Notes under the pieces: generated by a model
What the model saw: the letters and a program-made list of their open reading frames with translations, nothing else
The model's database searches: none
Told to the model about the DNA's origin: nothing
Assembly: GCA_038534295.1 (NCBI GenBank)
Contig: JBCAXA010000002.1
Coordinates: 434,001 to 498,000 of the forward strand
Reading direction: 5' to 3'
DNA from: JBCAXA01 sp038534295
GTDB taxonomy: Bacteria; Pseudomonadota; Gammaproteobacteria; Steroidobacterales; Woeseiaceae
Length of the DNA stretch: 64,000 nucleotides
Shown here: positions 11,076 to 19,744 of the stretch, one piece after another
How the letters are laid out: every line of letters starts with the position of its first letter
Position numbering within the stretch: the first letter of the stretch is position 1
Made by a program: the position numbers and the translations under genes

Positions 11076-11102
11076 AGGCGTACAGGACGATGCGCCTTTT
11101 TT
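11076..11102 (+). terminator. Intrinsic terminator-like hairpin after cmk
   Basis: Stem AGGCG (11076-11080) with CGCCT (11093-11097), 12-nt loop, then a run of T ending at 11102. Moderate strength. It lies in the cmk-rpsA intergenic region, so it would limit read-through into rpsA. Confidence 0.45.
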
Positions 11103-11153
11103 ATGAAAACCGCAGAGTCACGGAAGTCGCTGCGCCAATATCAACCTACAGGC

Positions 11154-11177
11154 GCCCCGATTAAAAGGGGCTTTTTT
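11154..11177 (+). terminator. Terminator-like hairpin abutting the rpsA start
   Basis: Stem GCCCC (11154-11158) and GGGGC (11167-11171), loop GATTAAAA, then six T (11172-11177). It ends only 7 nt before the rpsA ATG and takes the place of a normal Shine-Dalgarno. In E. coli the rpsA initiation region also lacks a good Shine-Dalgarno and folds into hairpins used for S1 autogenous control. This element could serve as an attenuator, a translational structure, or both. Confidence 0.55.
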
Positions 11178-11184
11178 AACCATC

Positions 11185-12864
11185 ATGAATGAAAGTTTTG
11201 CAGAGTTATTTGAAGAGAGCCTTGCTAGCCAGCAGATAAAACCTGGCTCCATCCTCAACGGCAAGGTCGTCTCGGTGAATTCCGATGTCGTCATCGTTAA
11301 CGCGGGTCTCAAATCTGAGGCCGTAATCCCGGTCGAGCAATTTCAGAACGAGAAGGGCGAGCTGGAAGTCGCGGTCGGCGATGACGTCGAGGTTGCGCTG
11401 GATGCCGTTGAAGACGGCTTCGGTGAGACCCGTCTGTCGCGTGAGAAAGCCAAACGTGCACGGACTTGGACGCGCCTCGAAGACGCGTTCGAAAAAGGCG
11501 AAATTGTCAGCGGCATCATCAATGGCCGCGTCAAAGGCGGTTTCACGGTCGAGATCGACAACGTCCGGGCGTTTTTGCCGGGCTCACTGGTCGATGTTCG
11601 TCCGGTTCGCGATCCGGCCTACCTTGAAGGCAAGGATCTCGAATTTAAGGTCATCAAACTCGACCAGAAACGCAACAACGTTGTCGTGTCGCGTCGCGCA
11701 GTCGTCGAAGACGATTACAGCGCCGAGCGCGAACAGCTCCTGAAGACGCTGCAGGAAGGCAAAACCGTCAAGGGCATCGTCAAGAACCTCACCGATTACG
11801 GTGCGTTCGTCGACCTCGGCGGTATCGATGGTCTGCTGCACATCACCGACATGGCCTGGAAGCGCGTTAAGCATCCGTCAGAAGTGGTCAACGTCGGCGA
11901 AGAAATTGAAGTGCGGATCCTTAAGTTCGATCGCGAGCGTCAGCGTGTTTCGCTCGGTATCAAGCAGCTCGGTGCGGATCCGTGGCAGAACATCAGCCGT
12001 CGTTATCCAACCACGACACGTTTGTTCGGCAAGGTGACGAATATTGCTGACTACGGCTGCTTCGTCGAGATCGAAGAGGGCGTTGAAGGTCTGGTCCACG
12101 TCTCGGAAATGGATTGGACCAACAAGAACGTCAACCCGTCACGCGTCGTGCAGATTGGCGACGAAGTCGAGGTGATGGTGCTCGAGATCGACGAAGATCG
12201 TCGCCGTATCTCGCTCGGCATCAAACAGTGCAAGCCCAATCCTTGGGCCGAGTTTGCAGCGACTTACAATCGCGGCGACCGGGTCAAAGGCCAGATCAAG
12301 TCGATCACCGATTTCGGCATTTTCATTGGCTTGGAAGGCGGCATCGATGGCTTGGTTCACCTGTCCGACATCACCTGGGAAAGCGACGGCGAAGACGCGG
12401 TACGCAACTACCAGAAAGGCCAGGAAATCGAAGCGGTTGTGCTGTCGATCGACCCGGAACGCGAGCGCATCTCGCTGGGTATCAAGCAGCTCGACGGCGA
12501 TCCGTTCTCATCGTGGCTGGCATCGCATCCGAAGGGCAGCATCGTGACTGGTGTGGTTACCGAGGTCGAATCGCGGGGCGCGATGATCGATCTTGGCGAC
12601 GGCATCACTGGTAACTTGCGTGCATCCGAACTGCAGCGCACGCGCGTCGAAGACGCACGTACCGTGCTGAAGGTCGGCGAAGAGATCGAAGCGAAGTTCA
12701 TGGCTGTGGATCGAAAGGCCCGCACGATCGCGCTATCGATCAAAGCGAAGGAAGCGCACGAAGAGGCTGAGGTGGTCGAGAACTACAAGTCGGAGAGCTC
12801 GTCGAGTTCGTCCGGCACGACTCTCGGCGAACTGCTGAAGGATCAGATCAACAGCGCTGACTAG
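11185..12864 (+). CDS. rpsA: 30S ribosomal protein S1
   Basis: RNA-binding ribosomal protein that helps initiation on structured or weak-SD messages. 559 aa with six S1 repeats. The first two are degenerate and ribosome-binding; repeats 3-6 are recognisable from recurrent motifs such as GIVKNLTDYGAFVDLGGIDG, GKVTNIADYGCFVEIEEG and ITDFGIFIGLEGG, each ending in SLGIKQ. The start MNESFAELFEES matches the E. coli family start. No Shine-Dalgarno is visible, and a hairpin with a T-run lies immediately upstream, consistent with autogenous regulation known for rpsA. Confidence 0.98.
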   Translation: MNESFAELFEESLASQQIKPGSILNGKVVSVNSDVVIVNAGLKSEAVIPVEQFQNEKGELEVAVGDDVEVALDAVEDGFGETRLSREKAKRARTWTRLEDAFEKGEIVSGIINGRVKGGFTVEIDNVRAFLPGSLVDVRPVRDPAYLEGKDLEFKVIKLDQKRNNVVVSRRAVVEDDYSAEREQLLKTLQEGKTVKGIVKNLTDYGAFVDLGGIDGLLHITDMAWKRVKHPSEVVNVGEEIEVRILKFDRERQRVSLGIKQLGADPWQNISRRYPTTTRLFGKVTNIADYGCFVEIEEGVEGLVHVSEMDWTNKNVNPSRVVQIGDEVEVMVLEIDEDRRRISLGIKQCKPNPWAEFAATYNRGDRVKGQIKSITDFGIFIGLEGGIDGLVHLSDITWESDGEDAVRNYQKGQEIEAVVLSIDPERERISLGIKQLDGDPFSSWLASHPKGSIVTGVVTEVESRGAMIDLGDGITGNLRASELQRTRVEDARTVLKVGEEIEAKFMAVDRKARTIALSIKAKEAHEEAEVVENYKSESSSSSSGTTLGELLKDQINSAD

Positions 12865-12873
12865 TGACTCGGC

Positions 12874-12900
12874 GGCGGAGCAGCGCAGTGCTGCTCCGCC
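12874..12900 (+). other. Perfect 11-bp hairpin between rpsA and ihfB
   Basis: Arms GGCGGAGCAGC (12874-12884) and GCTGCTCCGCC (12890-12900) are perfectly complementary around a GCAGT loop. No T-run follows, so it is not a standard intrinsic terminator. It may protect the 3' end of rpsA mRNA or be a processing site that separates high rpsA from low ihfB expression. Confidence 0.6.
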
Positions 12901-12949
12901 TGCTGTGCCACGGTAGGCATGCGTTGCGGGACAGAAGGCGAAAAGCGTC

Positions 12950-13252
12950 ATGACCAAGTCGGAATTGATCGAGTTGATTGCTCGCAAGCAAAAGCACTTG
13001 CCGGCCAAAGATGTCGAACTGGCCGTCAAACATTTGCTGGAAATCATGAGCAACGCATTGGCGAGCGGCGAACGAATCGAGATTCGTGGTTTTGGCAGCT
13101 TCTCGCTGCATTTTCGCCCGGCGCGCCAGGGCCGCAACCCAAAGACCGGCGAAGCCGTCTCGCTATCGGGCAAATACGTGCCGCACTTCAAGCCAGGCAA
13201 AAGTCTGCGCGAGCGCGTCAATCAGAATCGCCACTTGCCCATCAAAAACTAA
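12950..13252 (+). CDS. ihfB: Integration host factor subunit beta
   Basis: DNA-bending HU/IHF-family protein that pairs with IhfA (encoded at 30561-30860). The 100-aa length is typical. It begins MTKSELIELIARKQ and has the DNA-binding arm region RGFGSFSLHFRPARQGRNPKTGE, with the Pro-containing turn that intercalates at the kink. The order rpsA-ihfB-lapA-lapB is conserved in gammaproteobacteria. AAGGCG lies upstream of the ATG. Confidence 0.96.
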   Translation: MTKSELIELIARKQKHLPAKDVELAVKHLLEIMSNALASGERIEIRGFGSFSLHFRPARQGRNPKTGEAVSLSGKYVPHFKPGKSLRERVNQNRHLPIKN

Positions 13253-13282
13253 CCCCGTTCAGCAGCACGTCGCGGTATAGTG

Positions 13283-13588
13283 ATGCGCATGTTGCGCCGC
13301 ATTGTCTTGTTTTTCGTGGTGCTTGCCGTGGTCGCCGCGGTTGTCGTTTTCTGGGGCGTAAATCAGGAACCGGCCACCATCGATCTTGGTTTCGATCGCT
13401 TTGAAACGGTTCTTGCTGCCATTGTCGTGGCGAGCTTTATCCTCGGCTGGCTATTCGGATTGCTGTGCGCGTCGCTATTCCTGCTGCGCGTAGCGAACGA
13501 TCGACGTCGCGTTCGCAAGAAACTGCGCCTGGCTGAGGCCGAAGTGTCTAGCCTCAGGAGTCTGCCGCTGCAGGACGCAGGAGACTGA
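13283..13588 (+). CDS. lapA: LapA family inner-membrane protein (DUF1049)
   Basis: Small two-helix membrane protein of the lipopolysaccharide assembly pair LapA/LapB. Hydrophobic segments are at about residues 5-25 (IVLFFVVLAVVAAVVVFWG) and 45-70 (TVLAAIVVASFILGWLFGLL), followed by a basic coiled tail (RVRKKLRLAEAEV). The ATG at 13283 was taken; a GTG three bases earlier and an ATG at 13289 are equally possible. lapB follows 4 nt later. In enterics LapB, assisted by LapA, regulates LpxC turnover. Confidence 0.85.
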   Translation: MRMLRRIVLFFVVLAVVAAVVVFWGVNQEPATIDLGFDRFETVLAAIVVASFILGWLFGLLCASLFLLRVANDRRRVRKKLRLAEAEVSSLRSLPLQDAGD

Positions 13589-13592
13589 CGCT

Positions 13593-14792
13593 TTGCCGGG
13601 CGAACAGGCATTCCTGCTGGCCGGTTTTTTTCTGCTGCTGACTGCTGCCGGTTGGTCAATTCGCTATCTCTGGGAACGTGACCGCCCGCGCGATAACCAC
13701 CAGTATCTCAACGTCGAGTATCTGAAAGGACTGAATTTTCTGCTCAACGAGCAGACCGATCAGGCAGTGGACCTGTTTCTGCGCATGGTGCGGGTCGACG
13801 ACGAAACCATTGAGACGCACTTCGCGCTCGGCAGTCTGTTTCGTCGTCGTGGCGAAGTCGATCGCGCGATTCGCATTCATCAAAACATCATTGCTCGACC
13901 GGGTCTTCCGGAAGAGCAGCGACAACAGGCGTTGTACTCCTTGGCCAGGGATTACATGACGGCCGGGCTGCTCGATCGCGCCGAGTCGCTGTTTCTCACC
14001 CTTGCCGAGCAAAGCGATTATCGCAACGAAGCGCTGTCGTACCTCGCTCGCATTTACGTGCAGGAGCGGGACTGGCAAAAAGCCGTGGACGTTGGTCGAC
14101 AGCTCGAGCCACGTGGCGGCGATGAGACATCGCGCAGCGTTGCGCACTACCACTGTGAATTGGCCGAGCAGGCGATCGAACGCGGAGATTTTTCCGCCGC
14201 ACGACAGTTTCTGCGCGATGCGCAATCCGGCCGTGGTCGTACGACTCGCGGCACGCTGATTCGCGCCGAGCTCGCCGAACGTACCGACGATCGTGCGATG
14301 GCGTACAAGCTTTACTGGCGCGTCATCAGTGAAAACCCGGACCTCATCGTCGAGGTTCTACCTCGGCTGCACGGTATGTATGCGTCAGCGGACAAACTAG
14401 CGACGCTGGAAAAGCAGCTCAGCGATCTCGTTCGCAAGCAGCCAGAGATTGTGCAGAGTCTTGCGTATGTGGCTGTGCTTTATCCGGACTTGAAGAGCGA
14501 CGTATTGCAGCAGTGTCTCAGTGACTACGTGCAGAACGAGCCTACGCTCGCCGATTTCATCGACGTATCGCGTCTCGAAGACGGCAAAATCGATTCCGAA
14601 GCGCTGCTAAAGGTCAAAACGGGCCTCGCCAAACTTGCGACCAAAACGCCGAAGTACCGGTGCAGTGAGTGCGGTTTCTCCAGCATGTCACTCCTGTGGC
14701 ACTGCCCGAGCTGCAAATCGTGGGAGACCCAGCGTCCGGCCAATCAAGTCCGATTCGACTCCCTGGTTCGTGGCGGTCGGGTCGACTGGTAA
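13593..14792 (+). CDS. lapB: Lipopolysaccharide assembly protein B (TPR plus rubredoxin-type metal site)
   Basis: Inner-membrane-anchored adaptor (399 aa) that regulates LPS synthesis, in E. coli through FtsH-dependent control of LpxC. An N-terminal anchor (AFLLAGFFLLLTAAGW) is followed by the conserved QYLNVEYLKGLNFLLNEQ-like segment and tandem TPR helices. A C-terminal rubredoxin-like site has Cys pairs CSEC and CPSC near residues 356-377. The start is TTG: GGAG lies 9 nt before it and no ATG exists upstream of the anchor in frame. Confidence 0.94.
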   Translation: MPGEQAFLLAGFFLLLTAAGWSIRYLWERDRPRDNHQYLNVEYLKGLNFLLNEQTDQAVDLFLRMVRVDDETIETHFALGSLFRRRGEVDRAIRIHQNIIARPGLPEEQRQQALYSLARDYMTAGLLDRAESLFLTLAEQSDYRNEALSYLARIYVQERDWQKAVDVGRQLEPRGGDETSRSVAHYHCELAEQAIERGDFSAARQFLRDAQSGRGRTTRGTLIRAELAERTDDRAMAYKLYWRVISENPDLIVEVLPRLHGMYASADKLATLEKQLSDLVRKQPEIVQSLAYVAVLYPDLKSDVLQQCLSDYVQNEPTLADFIDVSRLEDGKIDSEALLKVKTGLAKLATKTPKYRCSECGFSSMSLLWHCPSCKSWETQRPANQVRFDSLVRGGRVDW

Positions 14793-14909
14793 CACCGCAA
14801 CAATTCTGACGTTTCTTCGCAGAAAATCGCCAGCCTGTTGAGCGCGGCAGACGGCACAGTAGGTGTCGTCGCGGCATCTCGGCCGCAATTAACTACGCAG
14901 GAGAAATCT

Positions 14910-15215
14910 ATGTTCACCAAGCTACCGGTGGGCGCCGCAGTGTTGGCGTTGATCCTTGGATTGTCGAGTGCCGTCGCGCTGGCTGTAGACATCAATAGCG
15001 CAGGTCCCGCCGAGCTCGCCGATGCCTTGACGGGGGTCGGAGCGGCCAAAGCCGCGGCGATCGTCGAGTACCGTCGCAGTCATGGTCCGTTCAAAACGGC
15101 GGACGATCTGAGCAAGGTCGACGGCATCGGTAAGGCCATCGTCGATCAGAACCGCAACAACATCACGGTCGGAAAATCGCCGACGGCGAAAAAGACCAAG
15201 CCAAAGTCTCCTTAG
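14910..15215 (+). CDS. ComEA-type helix-hairpin-helix protein, exported
   Basis: 101-aa protein with a Sec signal peptide (TKLPVGAAVLALILGLSSAVALA, cut after about residue 25). A single ComEA repeat follows: VDINSAGPAELADALTGVG and FKTADDLSKVDGIG, i.e. two helix-hairpin-helix turns that bind DNA non-specifically. A Lys-rich tail closes it. ComEA is periplasmic and pulls in DNA during natural transformation in some species, but many bacteria have similar proteins without competence. No comEC or pil genes are nearby. GGAG sits before the ATG. Confidence 0.85.
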   Translation: MFTKLPVGAAVLALILGLSSAVALAVDINSAGPAELADALTGVGAAKAAAIVEYRRSHGPFKTADDLSKVDGIGKAIVDQNRNNITVGKSPTAKKTKPKSP

Positions 15216-15222
15216 CCGCGAC

Positions 15223-15254
15223 TGCGATCGCGATCAGGCCCGATCGCGATCGCA
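15223..15254. repeat. Perfect 13-bp inverted repeat between comEA-like gene and galU
   Basis: TGCGATCGCGATC (15223-15235), spacer AGGCCC, and GATCGCGATCGCA (15242-15254). Each arm contains the octamer GCGATCGC. There is no T-run, so it is not a canonical intrinsic terminator. It may be a strong RNA hairpin ending the upstream transcript or a protein site. Confidence 0.6.
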
Positions 15255-15329
15255 TCGTCTTGGCAGGCGTCTGTCCTCCGATGGTCCGCGTTGTTACCAT
15301 GCGCGTCGTCTACCGCGAGGAGCCTCAGC

Positions 15330-16196
15330 ATGTCCCAGCCGGTCAAAGCCGCCGTGTTCCCAGTCGCCGGTCGCGGAACGCGATTTCTGCCGGCTACTAA
15401 GGCCAGTGCGAAGGAGATGCTTCCGATCGTCGACAAGCCACTGATTCAGTATGCGGTGGAGGAGGCGGTTGCGGCCGGTGCGACGAATCTGGTTTTCGTG
15501 ACTCACGCGTCTAAGCGTGCGATCGAAGACCATTTTGACGTGGACCCCGAGCTCGAGCGGGCGCTGGCCGACGGCGGCAAGCAGGAGCTACTCGATATCG
15601 TGCGATCGATCAAACCGGACGGGGTTTCGTGCACGTTCATTCGGCAGGGCATTCCCTACGGTCTCGGGCACGCGGTGCTTTGCGCAGAACCGGCCGTTGG
15701 CAATCAACCGTTTTTCGTGCACCTGCCCGATGACCTGATTCGCAGTGAAACGCCGTGTCTAAAACAAATGGCCGATTTTCATGCGCAGCACGGCGGTGCC
15801 GCGCTCGCCGTTCAACAGGTGCCGAAAGAAAAGACCGGTAGCTATGGGATTGTCGCATTGCACGACAATGACCCATTGCGGCGTATTGCCAGCATGGTAG
15901 AAAAACCGAAACCGGAAAACGCGCCGTCAACGTTGGCGGTCGTCGGCCGCTACCTGCTCGACGGCAGCATCTTCGATGTGCTCAAGACCATTGGTCGCGG
16001 CGCGGGTGGTGAGATTCAGCTGACCGACGCCATTGCTGCGCAGCTGGGCGACATCCCGACCTATGCGTACGCCTTTGAAGGCAAGCGCTACGATTGCGGC
16101 AACAAACTCGGCTTTCTCGAGGCACAGGTCGAGTATGGACTCGCTCATCCTGAGATCGGCAGCGGCTTTCGCGATTACCTGAAAGACCTGCCGTAA
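15330..16196 (+). CDS. galU: UTP--glucose-1-phosphate uridylyltransferase
   Basis: Makes UDP-glucose for LPS, exopolysaccharide and other glycans. The 288-aa protein has the nucleotidyltransferase motif VFPVAGRGTRFLPATKASAKEM near the N-terminus, IVDKPLIQYAVEEA, and VEKPKPENAPS. The ATG at 15330 was chosen because GAGGAG precedes it and the product starts like other GalU proteins; the frame extends further up without similarity. Downstream 16197-16347 holds no gene and no clear terminator. Confidence 0.96.
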   Translation: MSQPVKAAVFPVAGRGTRFLPATKASAKEMLPIVDKPLIQYAVEEAVAAGATNLVFVTHASKRAIEDHFDVDPELERALADGGKQELLDIVRSIKPDGVSCTFIRQGIPYGLGHAVLCAEPAVGNQPFFVHLPDDLIRSETPCLKQMADFHAQHGGAALAVQQVPKEKTGSYGIVALHDNDPLRRIASMVEKPKPENAPSTLAVVGRYLLDGSIFDVLKTIGRGAGGEIQLTDAIAAQLGDIPTYAYAFEGKRYDCGNKLGFLEAQVEYGLAHPEIGSGFRDYLKDLP

Positions 16197-16347
16197 CCGC
16201 TCCCCCGCGCTAGGGGCAACGCACCGAACCACCGACGGCTCCTTCTGTACCGAAGGCGCGCTGCGGTTATCCACGATTCATTCGGTGCCTGCGACGTCTC
16301 TATGATCTGTAAACCCTGTATGCGAACGCGCCGACCGGGAGACCCAG

Positions 16348-17136
16348 ATGCAGATCACTCACTATCTTTACAACGCGTTTCTCGTGGAGAGCGGATCGAC
16401 AAAGGTTGCCATCGATCCCGGGCAGCACCTGTGGGTGTTCGACTTACATAGCCTCATTCCGCGTTGTGAGTGGTCGAGCGTGACGCATATCGTTGTCACG
16501 CACGGTGATCCCGATCATCACTGGCAGTCTGATCGGATAGCGGCAGTCTCTGGAGCGCCCGTCGTCTGCGGCAATGGCCTGACCAAGACGGTCGGTGGCC
16601 AGACACTCGTCGTTGACCCTAGAGGTCGAGGCTTGACCTCTTGGGTGCCCTTCGAACGCGTTTATCCGCTGGATGTCGGTGAGTCGGTCACGCTTGACGG
16701 CGTATTGTTCGAGGCGGTACGCAGCCAGCACGGTCCGATCGAGGTTCCTGTACTGGGATTCAAAGTTCGACGCGAGCCCGGTCCGAACGAGCGTGTCGGT
16801 ATCGGTTCCATGGGATTCAAGATAACGGTTGACGGTGTCTCGGTGCTGAATCTCGGTGACTCCATTCTGCTCGACGAGTGGGAGGGACTCGCACCCGACA
16901 TCCTCATGTTGCCCATCGGCGGACTCGGGCAGGGCATATGGACCATGGATGTCGACGAAGCCATAAGAGCGGTCGAACTGATCGCACCGCGACTCGTGAT
17001 TCCTTGCCACTACAGCGTCCCGTTCATCTGGAAGCGCAGCTTTGCCAAGGCTGACGATCACCGATTCAAGCGAGAAGTCGAATCGATGGGCGTCGAATGT
17101 CGCATTCTGAAGAGCGGTGAATCTCTTGCGGCATGA
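16348..17136 (+). CDS. Metallo-beta-lactamase-fold hydrolase, UlaG-like
   Basis: 262 aa. HNAFLVESGST-like start and the metal motif THGDPDHHW, where the usual HxHxDH reads H-G-D-P-D-H, i.e. the second His is Asp. Later ligand candidates are in NLGDS and in PCHYSVPF. This is the layout of the UlaG/YcfF-like metal-dependent hydrolase group whose substrates are diverse, so no reaction is assigned. GGGAG lies before the ATG. It begins a looser, accessory-looking stretch of single genes after galU. Confidence 0.75.
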   Translation: MQITHYLYNAFLVESGSTKVAIDPGQHLWVFDLHSLIPRCEWSSVTHIVVTHGDPDHHWQSDRIAAVSGAPVVCGNGLTKTVGGQTLVVDPRGRGLTSWVPFERVYPLDVGESVTLDGVLFEAVRSQHGPIEVPVLGFKVRREPGPNERVGIGSMGFKITVDGVSVLNLGDSILLDEWEGLAPDILMLPIGGLGQGIWTMDVDEAIRAVELIAPRLVIPCHYSVPFIWKRSFAKADDHRFKREVESMGVECRILKSGESLAA

Positions 17137-17223
17137 GTCTCGACCGGCGTCCGGCGGCAACTGCGGTGCGGCGTCGGCGAACAAGCTAATGCGATTGAGG
17201 CAACGAAGAGCGGCTCAGCGGAC

Positions 17224-18090
17224 ATGAGGCCTGCCACTCCCGCTCAAGTGTTTACAGGGGCAAGAACACTGTCGCTATACGCGCTGTTTCTCGTGTCCGG
17301 TCTTTTGGTGTTTCTAGGCGGTATGACGTTCGCGCCTGTGTTCGCAGCTCACGTCAGTACCGCGTTGCAGATCGCCACGACAGGGCTTTTTCTTGCTGCC
17401 GCTCTTCTCTTGCGTCGCAATGAGCGGTTACGCCAATTCTGGACTCTCGCATTCGCCTTTTTCATAGCGGCCTCTGCGATCCTCGCGATGTCTGTACTGG
17501 GCCACGGTGCGATGCAGGTGTTTGCCGTATCGGTCGACAATCCGCCGGGCATAGCCACCGCCAAAGTCATCGAGAGTTGCATAGCAATCGCAACGATTCT
17601 CGTCCTGCTCAAGCTATCTGGGCAGAAACTGTCGTCCGCCTATTGGCAGGCTGGACGGCTCAAGCAAGGACTGACACTCGGCGTCGTGCTCTTCGCTGGC
17701 TTTGTGGTTCTCGGCATCCTGCGACTCGCCGGCCAGGACTATTCACTAGCACGGCTGTTGCCGCTTATTCCGTGGATACTGATTTTCGTGTTTGCAAACG
17801 GGGCCATGGAGGAACTGTTGTTCCGCGGCATTTTCTTGAAACGGTGCGAGCCGTATTTCGGGACCAATGGATCAAACGTACTGACGGCGATCGTTTTCTC
17901 AGTGGCCCACATGCAGGTGACGTACACGGCAGACGTACCCGTTTTTCTCGTGATCGTGTTCTTTCTCGGGTTGGGACTCGGTCACGTTATGCAAAGAACT
18001 GACAGCCTCATTGCGCCCGTGTTGTTCCACGCCGGCGCGGACATTCCGTTCATGGTCGATATTTTCGCGAATCAGGGCGCCAATATTTGA
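17224..18090 (+). CDS. CPBP-family intramembrane glutamic protease
   Basis: 288-aa polytopic membrane protein with about eight hydrophobic segments. The CPBP/Rce1 signature is present in order: EELLFRG (Glu-Glu with Arg), FSVAHM (His), and LFHAGADIP (His). Such proteins act as intramembrane proteases or bacteriocin-immunity/maturation factors; the substrate is unknown. It stands alone between an MBL-fold gene and a peptidase gene and shows no operon signal with either (88 and 84 nt gaps). Confidence 0.85.
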   Translation: MRPATPAQVFTGARTLSLYALFLVSGLLVFLGGMTFAPVFAAHVSTALQIATTGLFLAAALLLRRNERLRQFWTLAFAFFIAASAILAMSVLGHGAMQVFAVSVDNPPGIATAKVIESCIAIATILVLLKLSGQKLSSAYWQAGRLKQGLTLGVVLFAGFVVLGILRLAGQDYSLARLLPLIPWILIFVFANGAMEELLFRGIFLKRCEPYFGTNGSNVLTAIVFSVAHMQVTYTADVPVFLVIVFFLGLGLGHVMQRTDSLIAPVLFHAGADIPFMVDIFANQGANI

Positions 18091-18174
18091 TAAAACGCTG
18101 AGCTGGCAATCTACAAACCGTATACCGGGTGGATAGAGCCTGGTCCAATGACCTGTCGCCGGAGCAGGACTTAA

Positions 18175-19146
18175 ATGATTTCTGAGCCTTTCCCCTTAAG
18201 ATGTCTGACCCTGGTTGTTTCGCTCCTCGCGAGTTTGACGATGCTCGAAAGTCCGGTCTTGGCAAAAGAAAGCAGTAAGGCCGATGCAGGAGTTCTGCGA
18301 CTGCACGTCGAAAAACTGGTCAACGATTTGTCACCGCGCGATGCGTTTGCTGAAAGCCTCGACCCGGTTGCCGAGTACATTTACGAAGAGTTTGCGCGTT
18401 ATGGAGACCCGGTCTACCAGAACGTCCCTCTGGGAATCGATGAAGTGCGAAACGTTGAGCTAACAATTGCCGGGCAGTCAGATGAGGCTATCGTGATTGG
18501 CGCTCACTACGATGCTTTTGATGGACTACCCGGTGCTGATGACAATGCCAGCGGCGTAGCGGGAGTCCTGGAGTTGGCGAGACTGCTGGCTGGCGCTGAG
18601 CTGCCAGTAACTGTGATTCTCGTAGCCTATGCTCTTGAAGAGCCGCCCAACTTTGGCACGCCCAGTATGGGCAGCGTTCACCACGCACGTAGAAGCCGAC
18701 AGCGCTCGCCAAGCCCTTTTCTGATGATGAGCTTGGAGATGATTGGGTATTTCTGTGACAAGCCGAAATGTCAGAGACATCCGTTGCCATTGATGGGTAC
18801 TGTCTATCCGAGCACCGGAAACTTTATCGCCGCTATTGGCCGCAGACGCGAGAAAGCCGTCCTGCGGACGGTCAAAAGAGCATTTCTTGAAGCCACTGAA
18901 ATGCCTATTGAAACGCTGGCTTTAGGATTACCAGGCGCGAGTCTGTCGGATCATCGCAACTACTGGTACGAGGACATTAAGGCGATCATGATCACCGATA
19001 CGGCGTATCAACGAAATCCGAACTATCACACCGCGGACGATACGCCAGATACGTTGGACTATGAGCGAATGGCACTGGTGGTCGATGGCGTGGTTGCTTC
19101 AATCGCGGCTCTTGGCCGAGAGCGACTTGAGCGCATCGCGCGGTAA
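18175..19146 (+). CDS. Secreted M28-family metallopeptidase
   Basis: 323 aa with a signal peptide (CLTLVVSLLASLTMLESPVLA, predicted cut before KES). Zinc ligands follow the M28 pattern: IGAHYDAF (His, Asp), GADDNASGVAG (bridging Asp), ALEEPP (catalytic Glu and Glu ligand), and a later YHTADD. The family contains aminopeptidases and glutaminyl cyclase-like enzymes. The protein is probably periplasmic or secreted. GGAG lies 11 nt before the ATG. The gene is convergent with the lipoprotein gene at 19200. Confidence 0.88.
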   Translation: MISEPFPLRCLTLVVSLLASLTMLESPVLAKESSKADAGVLRLHVEKLVNDLSPRDAFAESLDPVAEYIYEEFARYGDPVYQNVPLGIDEVRNVELTIAGQSDEAIVIGAHYDAFDGLPGADDNASGVAGVLELARLLAGAELPVTVILVAYALEEPPNFGTPSMGSVHHARRSRQRSPSPFLMMSLEMIGYFCDKPKCQRHPLPLMGTVYPSTGNFIAAIGRRREKAVLRTVKRAFLEATEMPIETLALGLPGASLSDHRNYWYEDIKAIMITDTAYQRNPNYHTADDTPDTLDYERMALVVDGVVASIAALGRERLERIAR

Positions 19147-19199
19147 ATCGCGTGGGCGGTCTTTTATGCATCCGGCTCCTTTGATTTTTCAAACCACGT

Positions 19200-19586
19200 C
19201 TAGCGCGTCGAAAACCACGTCAGCGCGCGGTCCCCGTTGGTACTGAGGATCGTTCGCCATTGATTATCGCGAAATTCGATGGCCGGCGGGTCGTCGCTAG
19301 GTGCTTGGCCCTGAATCGTCTCAATTTGCGCGAAGACCTCGCCGCCAAGAATGGTGAGAAAAAACGCGTCTGCGACGTGTTCAACCCGCCGACCGGCCCA
19401 ATAGACTCGAATCGGTTTTCCTGCGCGTACGGCATCTACCAACGCTTGCTTTGAGCCCTGCGTAGCCGCGCCGTTCGAGTCGTGTGCAAAGACCGTGTGC
19501 CAAGGTCCCGAGTCCGTGTTTTTGGTTTCAGAAATACCTGCGCAACCGGTCACTAAGACAATGGCGAGCCAAAGTGTCACTCTCAT
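19200..19586 (-). CDS. Putative lipoprotein of unknown function
   Basis: 128 aa from the ATG at 19586, preceded by GGTGG. The N-terminus MRVTLWLAIVLVTGC is a lipoprotein signal with lipobox VTGC, which decides the start; a longer frame upstream would bury the signal. The mature part has no motif I recognise; it contains a beta-rich stretch around VYWAGRRVEHVADAFFLT and a Trp-rich end. The lack of Asp at +2 is compatible with outer-membrane sorting. It is convergent with the M28 peptidase gene. Confidence 0.6.
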   Translation of the reverse strand: MRVTLWLAIVLVTGCAGISETKNTDSGPWHTVFAHDSNGAATQGSKQALVDAVRAGKPIRVYWAGRRVEHVADAFFLTILGGEVFAQIETIQGQAPSDDPPAIEFRDNQWRTILSTNGDRALTWFSTR

Positions 19587-19744
19587 GGATAGATCCACCA
19601 ATTGTTGAAGCGCGCGGACCGCACGATTGTGGCGCGGGGCCACGTTGCGGTGCTAGTGGTTCCACATCGCTCAAACGCTAATAAGGCACGGGTCGTAGCG
19701 TCAACAACGCCGTCCGCAGCCGTTTGCGCCAGCAAACAGACTCG

